From Candidatus Cybelea sp. (GTDB taxonomy: Bacteria > Vulcanimicrobiota > Vulcanimicrobiia > Vulcanimicrobiales > Vulcanimicrobiaceae): 64,000 bases of DNA. The translations under genes were made by a program, and so were the position numbers. The notes under the pieces are model-generated. The model was not told the DNA's origin and searched no databases. It saw only the letters and a list, made by a program, of their open reading frames with translations. How positions within the stretch are numbered: position 1 is the stretch's first letter; every line of letters starts with the position of its first letter. This document shows positions 50,885 through 59,729 of this stretch, piece after piece. The stretch spans positions 1 through 64,000 of the forward strand of contig DASXFZ010000022.1 of NCBI GenBank assembly GCA_036489315.1, read 5' to 3'.

Positions 50885-51929
50885 TCGTCGCGAGCATGGC
50901 TCGGATCGCGTCTCGCAGCGCCGGCAGCCCCACCTTCGTGCGTGCGCTAACATAGATCGCGTCCTGCTCCGCAGCCTCGGGCACGATGCGGTCCGATTTA
51001 TTGAAGATCGCCAGATGCGGCGCCCCGTCGAGCTCGAGTTCGCTCAGGATCGCGTCGACTGCGGCGCGTTGCCGCTCCCATTGCGGGTTGCTCGCATCGA
51101 GCACGTGCAGGAGCAGATCGGCCTCTCGCAGCTCCTCGAGCGTTGCACGAAAGGCGGCCACGAGGTCCTTCGGCAAGTTCGTGATGAAGCCTACGGTGTC
51201 GGCCAGCCGCACGTACTCGTGAGTTGCGAGAAAGGCGCGGCGAATCGTCGGATCCAGCGTCGCGAACGGCTGATCGGCAACAAGCGCGTCGCCGTGCGTC
51301 AGCGCGTTGAGCAGCGACGACTTGCCGACGTTCGTGTACCCGACCAGGGCGACTAGCGGTTCGCGATGGGTTCTGCTGCGCCGCAGCGTGCGCTGACGAG
51401 CGATCCCGCGAAGGCCCTCGGCCAACGTCGAGATGCGCTGGCCGATGCGGCGCCGGTCGACCTCGAGCTTCGTCTCGCCGGGTCCTCTCGTGCCGATGCC
51501 GCCGCCCAAGCGCGAAAGATCGGCGCCGATGCCGATCAGATTGGACTGACGGTAGCGAAGCTGGGCGAGCTCGACTTGCAGTTTGCCCTCGCGGCTGCGC
51601 GCGTGGCGCGCGAAGACGTCCAGAATCAGCATCGTCCGGTCGATGATCGGCAGCGGCACGACCCGTTCGAGATTCTTGCGCTGACGCGGACGCAAGTCGT
51701 TGAGAACGAGCAGAAGTTCCGCGCCATCCGCGCGCGCTCGCTCGGCGATTTCGAGCATCTTGCCGCTGCCGACGAGGCTCGCGGGGTCGATGCTCTCGCG
51801 ACGCTGAACGATTCGGTCGAGGATCGTTGCGCCCGCAGCTTGCGCCAAGGCCTCGAACTCCTCGAGTTCGGCATCGAGCGTCTCCCGGAGCGCGCGGGTC
51901 TCCACCGCGACGACGAGCGCGCGCGGCAT
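50862..51929 (-). CDS. hflX: ribosome-associated GTPase HflX
   Basis: 355 residues from the ATG at 51929, which shares one base with the btuF stop (TGATG). N-terminal HflX domain (DPASLVGSGKMLEIAERARADGAELLLV in parts), the Gly-rich hallmark GGGIGTRGPGETKLEVDRRRI, then GTPase motifs G1 GYTNVGKSS, G3 DTVGF and G4 NKSD. HflX splits or rescues stalled ribosomes under stress. Its pairing with a B12-binding lipoprotein is unexpected. Confidence 0.94.
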   Translation of the reverse strand: MPRALVVAVETRALRETLDAELEEFEALAQAAGATILDRIVQRRESIDPASLVGSGKMLEIAERARADGAELLLVLNDLRPRQRKNLERVVPLPIIDRTMLILDVFARHARSREGKLQVELAQLRYRQSNLIGIGADLSRLGGGIGTRGPGETKLEVDRRRIGQRISTLAEGLRGIARQRTLRRSRTHREPLVALVGYTNVGKSSLLNALTHGDALVADQPFATLDPTIRRAFLATHEYVRLADTVGFITNLPKDLVAAFRATLEELREADLLLHVLDASNPQWERQRAAVDAILSELELDGAPHLAIFNKSDRIVPEAAEQDAIYVSARTKVGLPALRDAIRAMLATIKDAARA

Positions 51930-52759
51930 CAATGCTCCCCACGCCGTGCGATCGGTTCCAGACGCGCGATCAGCCAGCGAATTGCGTCGTTGTATTGCGG
52001 CCCCGGACGTTCCAAGAGATCGGGTTGCGCTTCGTAGACGCGGCCCAAGCGAACCGCGCGCAGACCGCGCCAAGGCTCGCGGTCTAGGGCTGAGTCGAGT
52101 TTCGCAATCCGATCGGCGATCAGCACGTCGGGCTGGTCGGTGACCAGCGTCTCTGCGCTGTACTGTGCGTAAGGCGTTTTCAGCTGCGCCGCGTTACGTC
52201 CCCCGGCAATCGCGATCAGTCTCGAGATGTACGACGACGTGCCGGCCGTCCAAATTGGAGCGGCCTGCAAAACGACGAAGACGCGCGGGTGCCAGGCGAA
52301 CCGCCGTGCGCGCTGCGCGAGGGCCGCGGTCTCGCGCTGCAAGCGCGAGATCGTAGCCTCTGCCTCTTTCCCCCGCCCGGTCAGCGCGCCGATCGTCGAG
52401 AGGTTCGAAAAGATCTGGTCGTAGCCGTCGTCGGATAACAGGACGACCCGCAAGCCTGCTCGACGCAACGGCTCGACGAGCCGCGCCTGCGAGGGAATCC
52501 CCAGCACGAGCTCGGGACGCAAAGCCACGATAGCCTCGGCGTCGACGCTGTTGGCATCGGAGACTCGCGGCAGCGCTGCGGCACGAGGGTCGTCGGTAAA
52601 GGCGGAGACGGCTGCGAGCTGCCGCCCCGCGCCCAGCGTGTAGACGTCGTCGGCGAACGACGGCACGAGCGTGACGATCCCGCCGCCGGCAGCGGGCTTC
52701 GCACCGGCGCACCCGGCAAGCAGCGCCACGAGGAAAAGGGTAGACGCACGGATCTGCAC
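51929..52759 (-). CDS. btuF: cobalamin ABC transporter substrate-binding lipoprotein
   Basis: 276 residues from the GTG at 52759 (lipobox LLAGC follows a short hydrophobic signal). The BtuF/FecB-like fold is seen in IVTLVPSFADDVYTLGAGRQLAAVSAFTDDP (in parts), LRPELVLGIPSQARLVEPLRRAGLRV, and TAGTSSYISRLIAIAGGRN. It should bind cobalamin in the periplasm and deliver it to BtuCD. The gene runs away from the riboswitch, so it is not part of the btuBCD message and is cotranscribed with hflX. A longer frame upstream is riboswitch and btuB antisense. Confidence 0.85.
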   Translation of the reverse strand: MQIRASTLFLVALLAGCAGAKPAAGGGIVTLVPSFADDVYTLGAGRQLAAVSAFTDDPRAAALPRVSDANSVDAEAIVALRPELVLGIPSQARLVEPLRRAGLRVVLLSDDGYDQIFSNLSTIGALTGRGKEAEATISRLQRETAALAQRARRFAWHPRVFVVLQAAPIWTAGTSSYISRLIAIAGGRNAAQLKTPYAQYSAETLVTDQPDVLIADRIAKLDSALDREPWRGLRAVRLGRVYEAQPDLLERPGPQYNDAIRWLIARLEPIARRGEH

Positions 52760-52774
52760 AATTGGCGATTCTAC

Positions 52775-52913
52775 GTTTTGCGCGGGAAGCCGGTGTGATG
52801 CCGGCACGGTCGCGCCACTGTATGCGGGGAGCCGCCCGAAGTCACTGTCCGGCAACGGATGGGAAGGCTCGGGCACCGGCGACGATCCGCGAGTCAGGAT
52901 ACCGTCGCAAAAC
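52775..52913 (+). promoter_or_regulatory. cobalamin riboswitch upstream of btuBCD
   Basis: All hallmark blocks occur in order on the plus strand: GGGAAGCCGGTGTGATGCCGG, CGCCACTGT, GAAGTCACTG, GGGAAGG and GAGTCAGGATACC (the B12 box, 52891-52903). GTTTTGCG (52775-52782) and CGCAAAAC (52906-52913) form the closing P1 helix. The btuB ribosome binding site GGGAAAGG lies ~26 nt after P1, consistent with translational control. B12 binding should lower btuB, btuC and btuD expression. Confidence 0.95.
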
Positions 52914-52952
52914 ATTCGTGCACGTCCACCTCGCGTCAGGGAAAGGATTGCG

Positions 52953-54857
52953 ATGTTTCCATTGATCGCCGCGCTGATCGCGGCCGCTGCGTCACCCTCA
53001 CCCTCACCCAGCCCTTCTGCCGTACCCGAAATCGCGCACGTCGTCACGAGCGATCGCGGAGTCGAGAACGCGCAGCGCACCGCTCGTACGACCTACGTCG
53101 TCACGAACGCCCAGATTGCAGAACAAGGCGCTCGCACCGTCGCCGACGCGCTGGCCTCGGTACCGGGCATCGACATCGTGCGCTATGGCGGCTTCGGCGC
53201 CGTGGCCAACCTCGGGATTCGCGGCAGCTCGTCGGAACAGGTCCTGGTCTTAGTCGACGGCTTACCGACCGCCGGCGGTCAGATCGACGACGTCGACCTG
53301 GAACAGATGCCGACCAGCGGAATCGACCGCATCGAGGTCGTCGAGGGCGGCGGATCGACCCTCTACGGCTCGGGCTCGATCGGCGGCATCGTCAATATCA
53401 TCACCGCACCGGTGCCGTCCACGGTCAAAGCGACGGTTGCAACTGGCTCCTTCGGCGAACAGACTTACCAGTTTCAAACGCCATATTTTTCGTTTCAACG
53501 AACGTATGCGACCAACGACTACTCGGTGCAGAACGCACCGAATCGTCAGAACGCTCAAGCCGGCCTCACCGGCTTTGCCGCGCGCTATCAGCACACGGTG
53601 GGAGCGGTCGAGCTCACCTTGAGCGGCAACCTCGCCTCGTCGCTGGTCGGAACGCCCGGCGAGCTCGACTTCTTCTCGCCGACCAGCGAACAGGGAAGCA
53701 TCAATCGCAATCTGCAGCTTGCGGCGCAAACCCGCGGCCAACGTTCGGTCGCGTCGCTGCAGCTGGGTGCCTCTTCGGCCGATCTCTCCTACACGTGCAA
53801 CACGCCCGTCGACTCGAGCTGCCCGAACTCGTTCTACCCGACGCCAAGCCCGGGTTCGGCCTCGAATCCGCCGTACGCGCAGATGCTTTTCGATCAGCAT
53901 TGGATGGCGAGCCTGCGCAACGTGGTCGGCGACGCAGCCCAGCGCCTCGTCTACGGCATCGATCTGCTGCGGGGTAACGCTCGCGTCGACGGCGGCACCG
54001 GCGGAGGCTCTCCGAGCGCAGCGGATAATGCGCCAATTTTCGATGCTTACGCGCAAACGGCCGCTTACGTGCAATCACAGTGGTTTGCAACAAACGGAGA
54101 TCAGGTTTACGTTGGATTGCGCGGCGAGCGCGACGGCGGCTTCGGCGGGGCGTACTCGCCCTCGATCGGCGGCATCGTCCACCTCGACGGTCCGCTGCAG
54201 CTGCGCTTGAACGCCGCCACCGCCTTCCGCGCGCCCACCGCTGAAGAACTCTATTATCCCGGGTTTTCGAATCCCAACCTCGCGCCCGAACGCACGCGCG
54301 TCGGCGATGCGACGTTCTCCGACCCGGCGCTCTGGGGCGGCCTCAGCCTCGGCTGGTTTACGACGAGCGGATCGAACCTGATCGTTTCGCCACCGCCATA
54401 TTACATCCCGGAGAACGTCGGACGCGCCTCGATTCAGGGAATCACGCTCGTCGCCCAGACGCCGCCGCTTCATGGCCTCGTCGCGAACCTTGGCGTTACC
54501 AATCTATATCGCGCCCAGGATCTCGATACGCAGTCGCGCCTGCCCGGCCGGGGACCCGTCTTCGCGGTAACCGCGGGCCTGCGCTATCACGCACTGCCGG
54601 CGAGCCGCTTCGACGGCTTTGCCGTCGAAGCGCGCACGCAGGGGCCGCAAGAGGCGCCGGATCCATTCCTGTCGCCGGCCTACGCGGTGCACCAACCGTC
54701 GACCTTTACGCAAGTCGACGCGTACGCCGGCTATCGTTTGAGCCCGCTGCTGCTCGTCGCGCTGCGCGGTTACAATCTCGGAAACGATCGCTACGCGCTC
54801 TACGCGGGCTATCCCATGCCGGGACGCTCCTTCAGCGTCGAGCTTCGTACCCGGTGA
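52953..54857 (+). CDS. btuB: TonB-dependent outer-membrane receptor for cobalamin
   Basis: 634 residues; the ATG at 52953 follows the riboswitch. A signal-like hydrophobic N-terminus is followed by a Pro/Ser stretch, then the plug domain (EQGARTVADALASVPGIDIVRYGG, LVDGLPTAGGQIDDVDLEQMP, IEVVEGGGSTLYGSGSIGGIVNI) and a beta-barrel whose last strand ends in Arg rather than the usual aromatic (SVELRTR). It imports cobalamin through the outer membrane using TonB. It shares 4 nt with btuC (GTGA). Confidence 0.92.
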   Translation: MFPLIAALIAAAASPSPSPSPSAVPEIAHVVTSDRGVENAQRTARTTYVVTNAQIAEQGARTVADALASVPGIDIVRYGGFGAVANLGIRGSSSEQVLVLVDGLPTAGGQIDDVDLEQMPTSGIDRIEVVEGGGSTLYGSGSIGGIVNIITAPVPSTVKATVATGSFGEQTYQFQTPYFSFQRTYATNDYSVQNAPNRQNAQAGLTGFAARYQHTVGAVELTLSGNLASSLVGTPGELDFFSPTSEQGSINRNLQLAAQTRGQRSVASLQLGASSADLSYTCNTPVDSSCPNSFYPTPSPGSASNPPYAQMLFDQHWMASLRNVVGDAAQRLVYGIDLLRGNARVDGGTGGGSPSAADNAPIFDAYAQTAAYVQSQWFATNGDQVYVGLRGERDGGFGGAYSPSIGGIVHLDGPLQLRLNAATAFRAPTAEELYYPGFSNPNLAPERTRVGDATFSDPALWGGLSLGWFTTSGSNLIVSPPPYYIPENVGRASIQGITLVAQTPPLHGLVANLGVTNLYRAQDLDTQSRLPGRGPVFAVTAGLRYHALPASRFDGFAVEARTQGPQEAPDPFLSPAYAVHQPSTFTQVDAYAGYRLSPLLLVALRGYNLGNDRYALYAGYPMPGRSFSVELRTR

Positions 54858-55837
54858 AAGGCGCCGCGCTGGTGCTCCTGCCGCTCCTGGCAGCAGCGCT
54901 CAGCCTTCTCGTCGGAGCAACCCAGCTCGAGCCCGGCGCCGTCGCCTTCACGCTGCTTCATCCCGGCGCGCCGGGAACGCTGCACACGATCGTTTGGCAA
55001 CTCCGGCTGCCCCGCGTCTGCATCGCCGCCACGGTCGGCGCGTCGCTGGCGCTCTGCGGCGCGCTGCTGCAGGGTATGTTGCGCAACCCACTGGTCGATC
55101 CGTACCTCACCGGCGTTAGCGCCGCGGCCGCCGCGGCAATTGCGATTTCGATCGTCGCCGGCGTCTCCGCAGCGGCTTCGCCGGCGATCGGCTTTGTCGC
55201 AGGTTTGGGTGCCGCATTATTGGTCGCCGCGTTGGCGCGGCGCGGGGACGGCATCGACTCCAATCGGCTGATACTCGCCGGCGTTTCGCTCTCGACGCTC
55301 TTCGCCGCGATCGTGACCCTCGCGGTTGTGCGCGCGCAATCGACGGAGTATGCAAGCACCGTCGTCGCCTGGCTCGCCGGTTCGATGGCGGGCCGCGGCT
55401 GGCCGGATCTCGCGGCGGCCGCACCCTACGTCGTGGCCGGCACGCTCCTCGCGCTTTCGGCGGCGGCGCCGCTCAACGCGCTTCGGATCGGCGAGCTGCG
55501 CGCGCGCAGCATCGGCCTCAACGTCGCCCGCGCGCAGTGGGTAATGCTTGCAGCGTCGTCGCTGCTGGCCGCGAGCAGCGTCGTGCTCGCCGGCCTCGTC
55601 GGTTTCATCGGGCTGATCGTTCCCCACCTCGCGCGGCGCATCGTCGGCTCCGATGCCCGCGTGCTGTTGCCTGCCTGCGTCTCCATCGGCGCGGCGCTTT
55701 GCATGTGCGCCGATACGATTTGCCGCAGAATCGTCGCTCCCGCCGAGCTCCCGATCGGAGTCCTTTTGGCGTTCATCGGCGTCCCGACGTTCCTCTATCT
55801 TTATCTGCGTCCGGCCACGCAACGCGGGAGCCTCTGA
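54854..55837 (+). CDS. btuC: cobalamin ABC transporter permease
   Basis: 327 residues of the FecCD/BtuC fold with ~10 helices. Blocks: LRLPRVCIAATVGASLALCGALLQGMLRNPLVDPYLTGVS (in parts), the coupling region GFIGLIVPHLARRIVGSDARVLLP and the end helix LAFIGVPTFLYL. Overlaps btuB by 4 nt and btuD by 1 nt. Imports cobalamin across the inner membrane with BtuD and BtuF. Confidence 0.93.
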   Translation: MKGAALVLLPLLAAALSLLVGATQLEPGAVAFTLLHPGAPGTLHTIVWQLRLPRVCIAATVGASLALCGALLQGMLRNPLVDPYLTGVSAAAAAAIAISIVAGVSAAASPAIGFVAGLGAALLVAALARRGDGIDSNRLILAGVSLSTLFAAIVTLAVVRAQSTEYASTVVAWLAGSMAGRGWPDLAAAAPYVVAGTLLALSAAAPLNALRIGELRARSIGLNVARAQWVMLAASSLLAASSVVLAGLVGFIGLIVPHLARRIVGSDARVLLPACVSIGAALCMCADTICRRIVAPAELPIGVLLAFIGVPTFLYLYLRPATQRGSL

Positions 55838-56601
55838 TGATCGAGCTTCGCGGAGTCGAACTCTCCGTCGGCGGCCGCCGACTCCTCGCGCGCATCGACG
55901 CGAGCGTCGCACCCGGTGAGTTCCTCGCCGTTCTTGGGCGCAACGGCGCCGGCAAGACGACGCTTCTGCGCGCGATCGCGGGACTGCACCGCACCGCATC
56001 GGGGACGATCCTCATCGACGGGCGGCGCAGCGAGTCGCTCCACGCGCTCGAACGTGCGCAGAGGATCGCCTTCGTAACCGGCGACGAAGTCTTTCTCGAA
56101 GCGCTGCAGGTGCGCGACGTCGTCGCAATTGGGCGCTTCGCGCACCATCGATGGTGGCAATGGCACGCGGCCCGAGAAGACGGGACCGCGATCGCGCGCG
56201 CGCTCGAAGCGGTCCGCCTAGAGGGCCTCGCCGAGCGTCTCTTCTCGACACTGAGCGCGGGCGAGCGCCAGCGGGTCTGGATCGCGCTCGGACTGGCCCA
56301 AGAGACTCCAATTCTGCTGCTCGACGAACCTACCAGTCATCTCGACGTCGCCGTGGCGCACGAGATACTCGCGTTGCTTCGCGGCCTCGCCAAGGACGGA
56401 AAGAGCATCGTATGCGCGCTTCACGACGTCAACGAAGCCGCGGAATACGCAGACCGCGTCGCGCTTCTGGGCGACGGGCGGCTGCTGAGTATCTCTGCGC
56501 CCGAAGCGTTGCGGGACGGAAGGCTGCTGCAGGAGACGTATGGGATCGCGTTCACCCTTCGCCGCGCGCTGCTACCGCTTCTTGAACATCCTCACGTCTG
56601 A
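55837..56601 (+). CDS. btuD: cobalamin ABC transporter ATP-binding protein
   Basis: 254 residues from the ATG at 55837 (TGATG overlap). Walker A GRNGAGKTT (residues 34-42), signature LSAGERQRV, Walker B ILLLDEPTS and the H-loop CALHDVNEA are all intact. Powers BtuC. The 3' end overlaps the convergent 56958 gene by 30 nt. Confidence 0.93.
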   Translation: MIELRGVELSVGGRRLLARIDASVAPGEFLAVLGRNGAGKTTLLRAIAGLHRTASGTILIDGRRSESLHALERAQRIAFVTGDEVFLEALQVRDVVAIGRFAHHRWWQWHAAREDGTAIARALEAVRLEGLAERLFSTLSAGERQRVWIALGLAQETPILLLDEPTSHLDVAVAHEILALLRGLAKDGKSIVCALHDVNEAAEYADRVALLGDGRLLSISAPEALRDGRLLQETYGIAFTLRRALLPLLEHPHV

Positions 56602-56958
56602 GCCCAGCACCCAGCGAGCGGCCCCGCGCGATGGACCGCTCGTGACGATGACGCCGACTGCCGACTCCGGGCCCGTGAACAGCGGCGAGGTCACGTAGTC
56701 CGGGATGCACGAGATGACGTCGGCGTGCGTCCCCGGCGCGACCAGCAGCGCGTGCGGCAGCAGCGCCTGCGCGACGTCGAACGAAGCGCCGTGATAGGTG
56801 CGCAGCCGCGCGCGGGAATCCCACATCAGCACGGACGGGTCGTCCGTCGTGCTGTAGAGCACTACGTGCTCGCCCTTGTGCGCTCGGCAATCGGCGACCG
56901 CGCGCGCCGTAAGCGCAATCATGCAGCCAGCTAGGATCAACAGCGCCTTACGCGTCAT
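56572..56958 (-). CDS. small exported protein of unknown function
   Basis: 128 residues with a signal peptide (ALLILAGCMIALTARAVA; the internal GC also permits a lipobox-like reading). The mature protein is mixed alpha/beta (EHVVLYSTTDDPSVLMWDSRARLRTYHGASFDVAQALL, THADVISCIPDYVT, VGVIVTSGPSRGAARWVLG; broken into parts). Two Cys could pair. The start overlaps the end of the SpoIIE-type gene by 11 nt, so they are in one message. No family recognised. Confidence 0.6.
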   Translation of the reverse strand: MTRKALLILAGCMIALTARAVADCRAHKGEHVVLYSTTDDPSVLMWDSRARLRTYHGASFDVAQALLPHALLVAPGTHADVISCIPDYVTSPLFTGPESAVGVIVTSGPSRGAARWVLGSDVRMFKKR

Positions 56959-58318
56959 TGGCGCCGGTACGCAAGACTCGAATTGCTAAAACCGCCAGAT
57001 CGTCGCGGACGCGGCTGCCGCCCCGCTCGCGCACCTTCTTGACCAGATCGTCGGCGAGCGTCTGAGCCTCCGTGCCGGCCGCAGCGATCGCCTCCATCGC
57101 GCCCTTGTCGCCGAGCTGTTCTCCGGCGCGGTTCCGAACCTCGGTCAAACCATCAGTCGCTAAGACCAGCGTGTCTCCGGGGTGTAAATCGATCGTTCGC
57201 GACTCGAAGGGTTCGTCCATGACGCCGAGTACCGGCCCGGTTACGTCGAGTGCGACGACGCCCTCGGGGCGGCGCACGAATATCGCGTCGTGGCCGGCGC
57301 TCGCATAGGTCAATCCGAACCGGTTCGTATCGAGCAGGCCGACGAACATCGAGGCGAAGAGATACGGATCTTCGACCGCCTTCGAAAGGACGACGTTGAA
57401 CTCGGCGAGGATTGCCGCGGGCGCGCTGTTGCGCAGCGCGATGGCACGAACCATGAACTTGACGAATGCGGTGAGCACCGCGGCATCGACCCCTTTGCCG
57501 CTGATATCGGCGATCAACAGGAGGGCACGATCCTCCGAGAGACGGTAGATGTCGAACACGTCGCCGCCAACTGCAAGGTGGCTCGTCGCCGAGAGGTACG
57601 CGCTGCCGATGTCGCAGTTCGGCAGCGGGGTCGATTCGCTCCGGAACGCCCGCTGAAGAATCCGTGTAAAGCTGCGCTCTTCCTCGAGCTCGCGGTTCAG
57701 CTGCGAACGGTATGCGTTGAAAACGATGGCGAGCAGGCCGAAAACGAGCACCCATGAGGCGCGCGCGTACGAGGAACGATCGAGCTCGTCTTGCGTGCTG
57801 CGAGCGAGGTCGTCGCCGGTTTGCGCGAGCGCCCGGCGAATCGCCGCCACCGTCATGGTTTCGTAGTCGGAGAAGAGTTTGTTGCGCTTGTCGAGCTCTT
57901 CGAGGCGCACGCGCGGATGCGCGAACAACGGTACGGCGACGCTGCTGCGCCATTCGCGCTGGAGGTTCGCGTAATCTCCAAGGAGCTGCCCCGCACCCGT
58001 GAGCTGCCGTTCCTGCAGGGTTGCGTGAATCGCGCTCTCTTTCGCGTCGTAGCCGGCGGAGGCCGATCGGTACTCGCTCTTATAAAACGGGTCCCTGGTT
58101 AGCAGATAGCCGCGCAGCGAATTTTCTTCGTCGATCTGCAGGCGCAGGAGCTCCTCGAGGTCGATCTGCGCCTGCTGGATCTGCGACTGCCGTGCGAAGG
58201 TATTCGATATCGAGGCGCGCGTTTCGAACGTTCCCTGGATGGCGACACCCAGCGACAAGAGCAAGAACGCCGTGAGCAACAGCGTTCCGGTAACGCGAAC
58301 GAAGGGCCCGTTCGTCAC
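56948..58318 (-). CDS. membrane-bound SpoIIE-type (PP2C) phosphatase with CHASE3-like sensor
   Basis: 456 residues. N-terminal helix (GTLLLTAFLLLSLGVAIQG) and a second helix near 190 enclose a CHASE3-like periplasmic helical domain (LLRLQIDEENSLRGYLLTRDPFY). A coiled segment precedes the PP2C catalytic domain: HLAVGGDVFDIYRL, LLLIADISGKGVDAAVL, YASAGHDAIFV, LVLATDGLTEVRN and RDDLAVLAIRV. The Asp metal ligands are present. Such proteins act in partner-switching control of sigma factors. The GTG at 58318 starts it. Confidence 0.87.
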   Translation of the reverse strand: MTNGPFVRVTGTLLLTAFLLLSLGVAIQGTFETRASISNTFARQSQIQQAQIDLEELLRLQIDEENSLRGYLLTRDPFYKSEYRSASAGYDAKESAIHATLQERQLTGAGQLLGDYANLQREWRSSVAVPLFAHPRVRLEELDKRNKLFSDYETMTVAAIRRALAQTGDDLARSTQDELDRSSYARASWVLVFGLLAIVFNAYRSQLNRELEEERSFTRILQRAFRSESTPLPNCDIGSAYLSATSHLAVGGDVFDIYRLSEDRALLLIADISGKGVDAAVLTAFVKFMVRAIALRNSAPAAILAEFNVVLSKAVEDPYLFASMFVGLLDTNRFGLTYASAGHDAIFVRRPEGVVALDVTGPVLGVMDEPFESRTIDLHPGDTLVLATDGLTEVRNRAGEQLGDKGAMEAIAAAGTEAQTLADDLVKKVRERGGSRVRDDLAVLAIRVLRTGANDA

Positions 58319-58356
58319 AAAGGCGTCACGAGCGTGCGGTCGAAGAACTGCGGGCG

Positions 58357-59724
58357 GTGCAGGACCGGATAGACTCCACGATTTTCAAATCCTACGACGT
58401 TCGGGGCGTTTATCCGTCTGAAATGAGCGATAACGTCGCCTACGGGATCGGCCGGTGCTTCGTACCTTTGCTGCGCTCGGGCAGCTCGTCGTCCAAGCCG
58501 ACCGTCGTGGTGGGCCGCGATATGCGGGCCTCCGGCGGCCCGCTGTTCGAGGCCTTCGCGCGGGGAGCTTCGGAGGCCGGGGCAGACGTCGTCGATATCG
58601 GATTGGTCTCGACCGATGCGCTTTACTTCGCCGTGGGGAAGTACGACTTTGACGGCGGCGTAATGATCACGGCATCCCACAATCCGGCCGCGTACAACGG
58701 CATGAAGTTCACGCGCTCCCAGGCGCAAGCGATCTCGCTCGATACCGGATTGGCGACGCTGCGCGACGAGCTGGCCGCCAACGCTCTTCCGCCGGCGGCC
58801 GAAAAGAAAGGGAGCGTCGCTTCGCGCCACGTTCTCGAAGACTTCGCCGAACACTGCCTATCGTTCGTCGACCGCGCGAAGATCGCGCCGCTGCGCATCG
58901 CGGTCGATGCCGGCAACGGGATGGCGGGCGAGACGATCCCGTACGTGTTTGGTAAGCTGCCGTGTGAAATAGTTCCGCTGTACTTCGAACTCGACGGGAA
59001 TTTTCCAAACCATCCGGCAAGCCCGATCGAGCCCGAGAACATGGTCGATCTGCAGGCCGCCGTGCTCGAGCGCTCCTGCGATCTCGGTGTAGCTTTCGAC
59101 GGCGACGCGGACCGGATGTTTCTGGTGGATGAAAAAGGCGCCTTGATCGACGGCAGCACGGTAACCGCGCTGGTGGCGCTCCTCACGCTCAAAAAGCAGC
59201 CCGGCGCAAAGATCTTGTACAACCTTATCTGCAGTCGCAGCGTTCCCGAACTGATCGCGAAAGCGGGCGGAGTTCCCATTCGCTCGAGGGTCGGGCACTC
59301 GATTATAAAAGCGATGATGCGCGAGCAAGACGTCGTCTTCGGGGGAGAGCACAGCGGACACTTTTACTTTCGCGACAACTGGTACGCCGACTCCGGCATG
59401 ATCGCATTTCTCTCATGCTTGGAGCTTTTCAGCGAGGCGAGGCGGCCGGTCAGCGAGATCATTGCCCCGATCGACACGCGGTTTCGCTCGGGCGAGATCA
59501 ACAGCAAAGTCGCCGGCGCCGCCGCGAAACTCGCGCAGCTCGAGCAGCGCTATGCGGATGCCGCGATCGATCGCCTCGACGGCCTTTCGATCGGCTATCC
59601 GGACTGGTGGATGAACGTGCGGCCGTCAAACACCGAACCGTTACTACGGCTTAACGTCGAGGGCGACACGCGCGCGCTCATGGAGGAGCACCGCGACGAA
59701 GCCCTCGCGTTGATTCGAGGTTAA
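58357..59724 (+). CDS. phosphomannomutase/phosphoglucomutase
   Basis: 455 residues of the alpha-D-phosphohexomutase superfamily: FKSYDVRGVYP at the N-terminus, the phosphoserine loop MITASHNPAAYNGMKF, Mg2+ loop FDGDADRMFL, sugar loop GGEHSGHFYF and phosphate loop VRPSNTEPLLRL. It interconverts hexose-1-phosphate and -6-phosphate for nucleotide-sugar synthesis. The start is a GTG. NagA follows after 5 nt, suggesting amino-sugar or envelope polysaccharide metabolism. Confidence 0.92.
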   Translation: MQDRIDSTIFKSYDVRGVYPSEMSDNVAYGIGRCFVPLLRSGSSSSKPTVVVGRDMRASGGPLFEAFARGASEAGADVVDIGLVSTDALYFAVGKYDFDGGVMITASHNPAAYNGMKFTRSQAQAISLDTGLATLRDELAANALPPAAEKKGSVASRHVLEDFAEHCLSFVDRAKIAPLRIAVDAGNGMAGETIPYVFGKLPCEIVPLYFELDGNFPNHPASPIEPENMVDLQAAVLERSCDLGVAFDGDADRMFLVDEKGALIDGSTVTALVALLTLKKQPGAKILYNLICSRSVPELIAKAGGVPIRSRVGHSIIKAMMREQDVVFGGEHSGHFYFRDNWYADSGMIAFLSCLELFSEARRPVSEIIAPIDTRFRSGEINSKVAGAAAKLAQLEQRYADAAIDRLDGLSIGYPDWWMNVRPSNTEPLLRLNVEGDTRALMEEHRDEALALIRG

Positions 59725-59729
59725 AGAAA

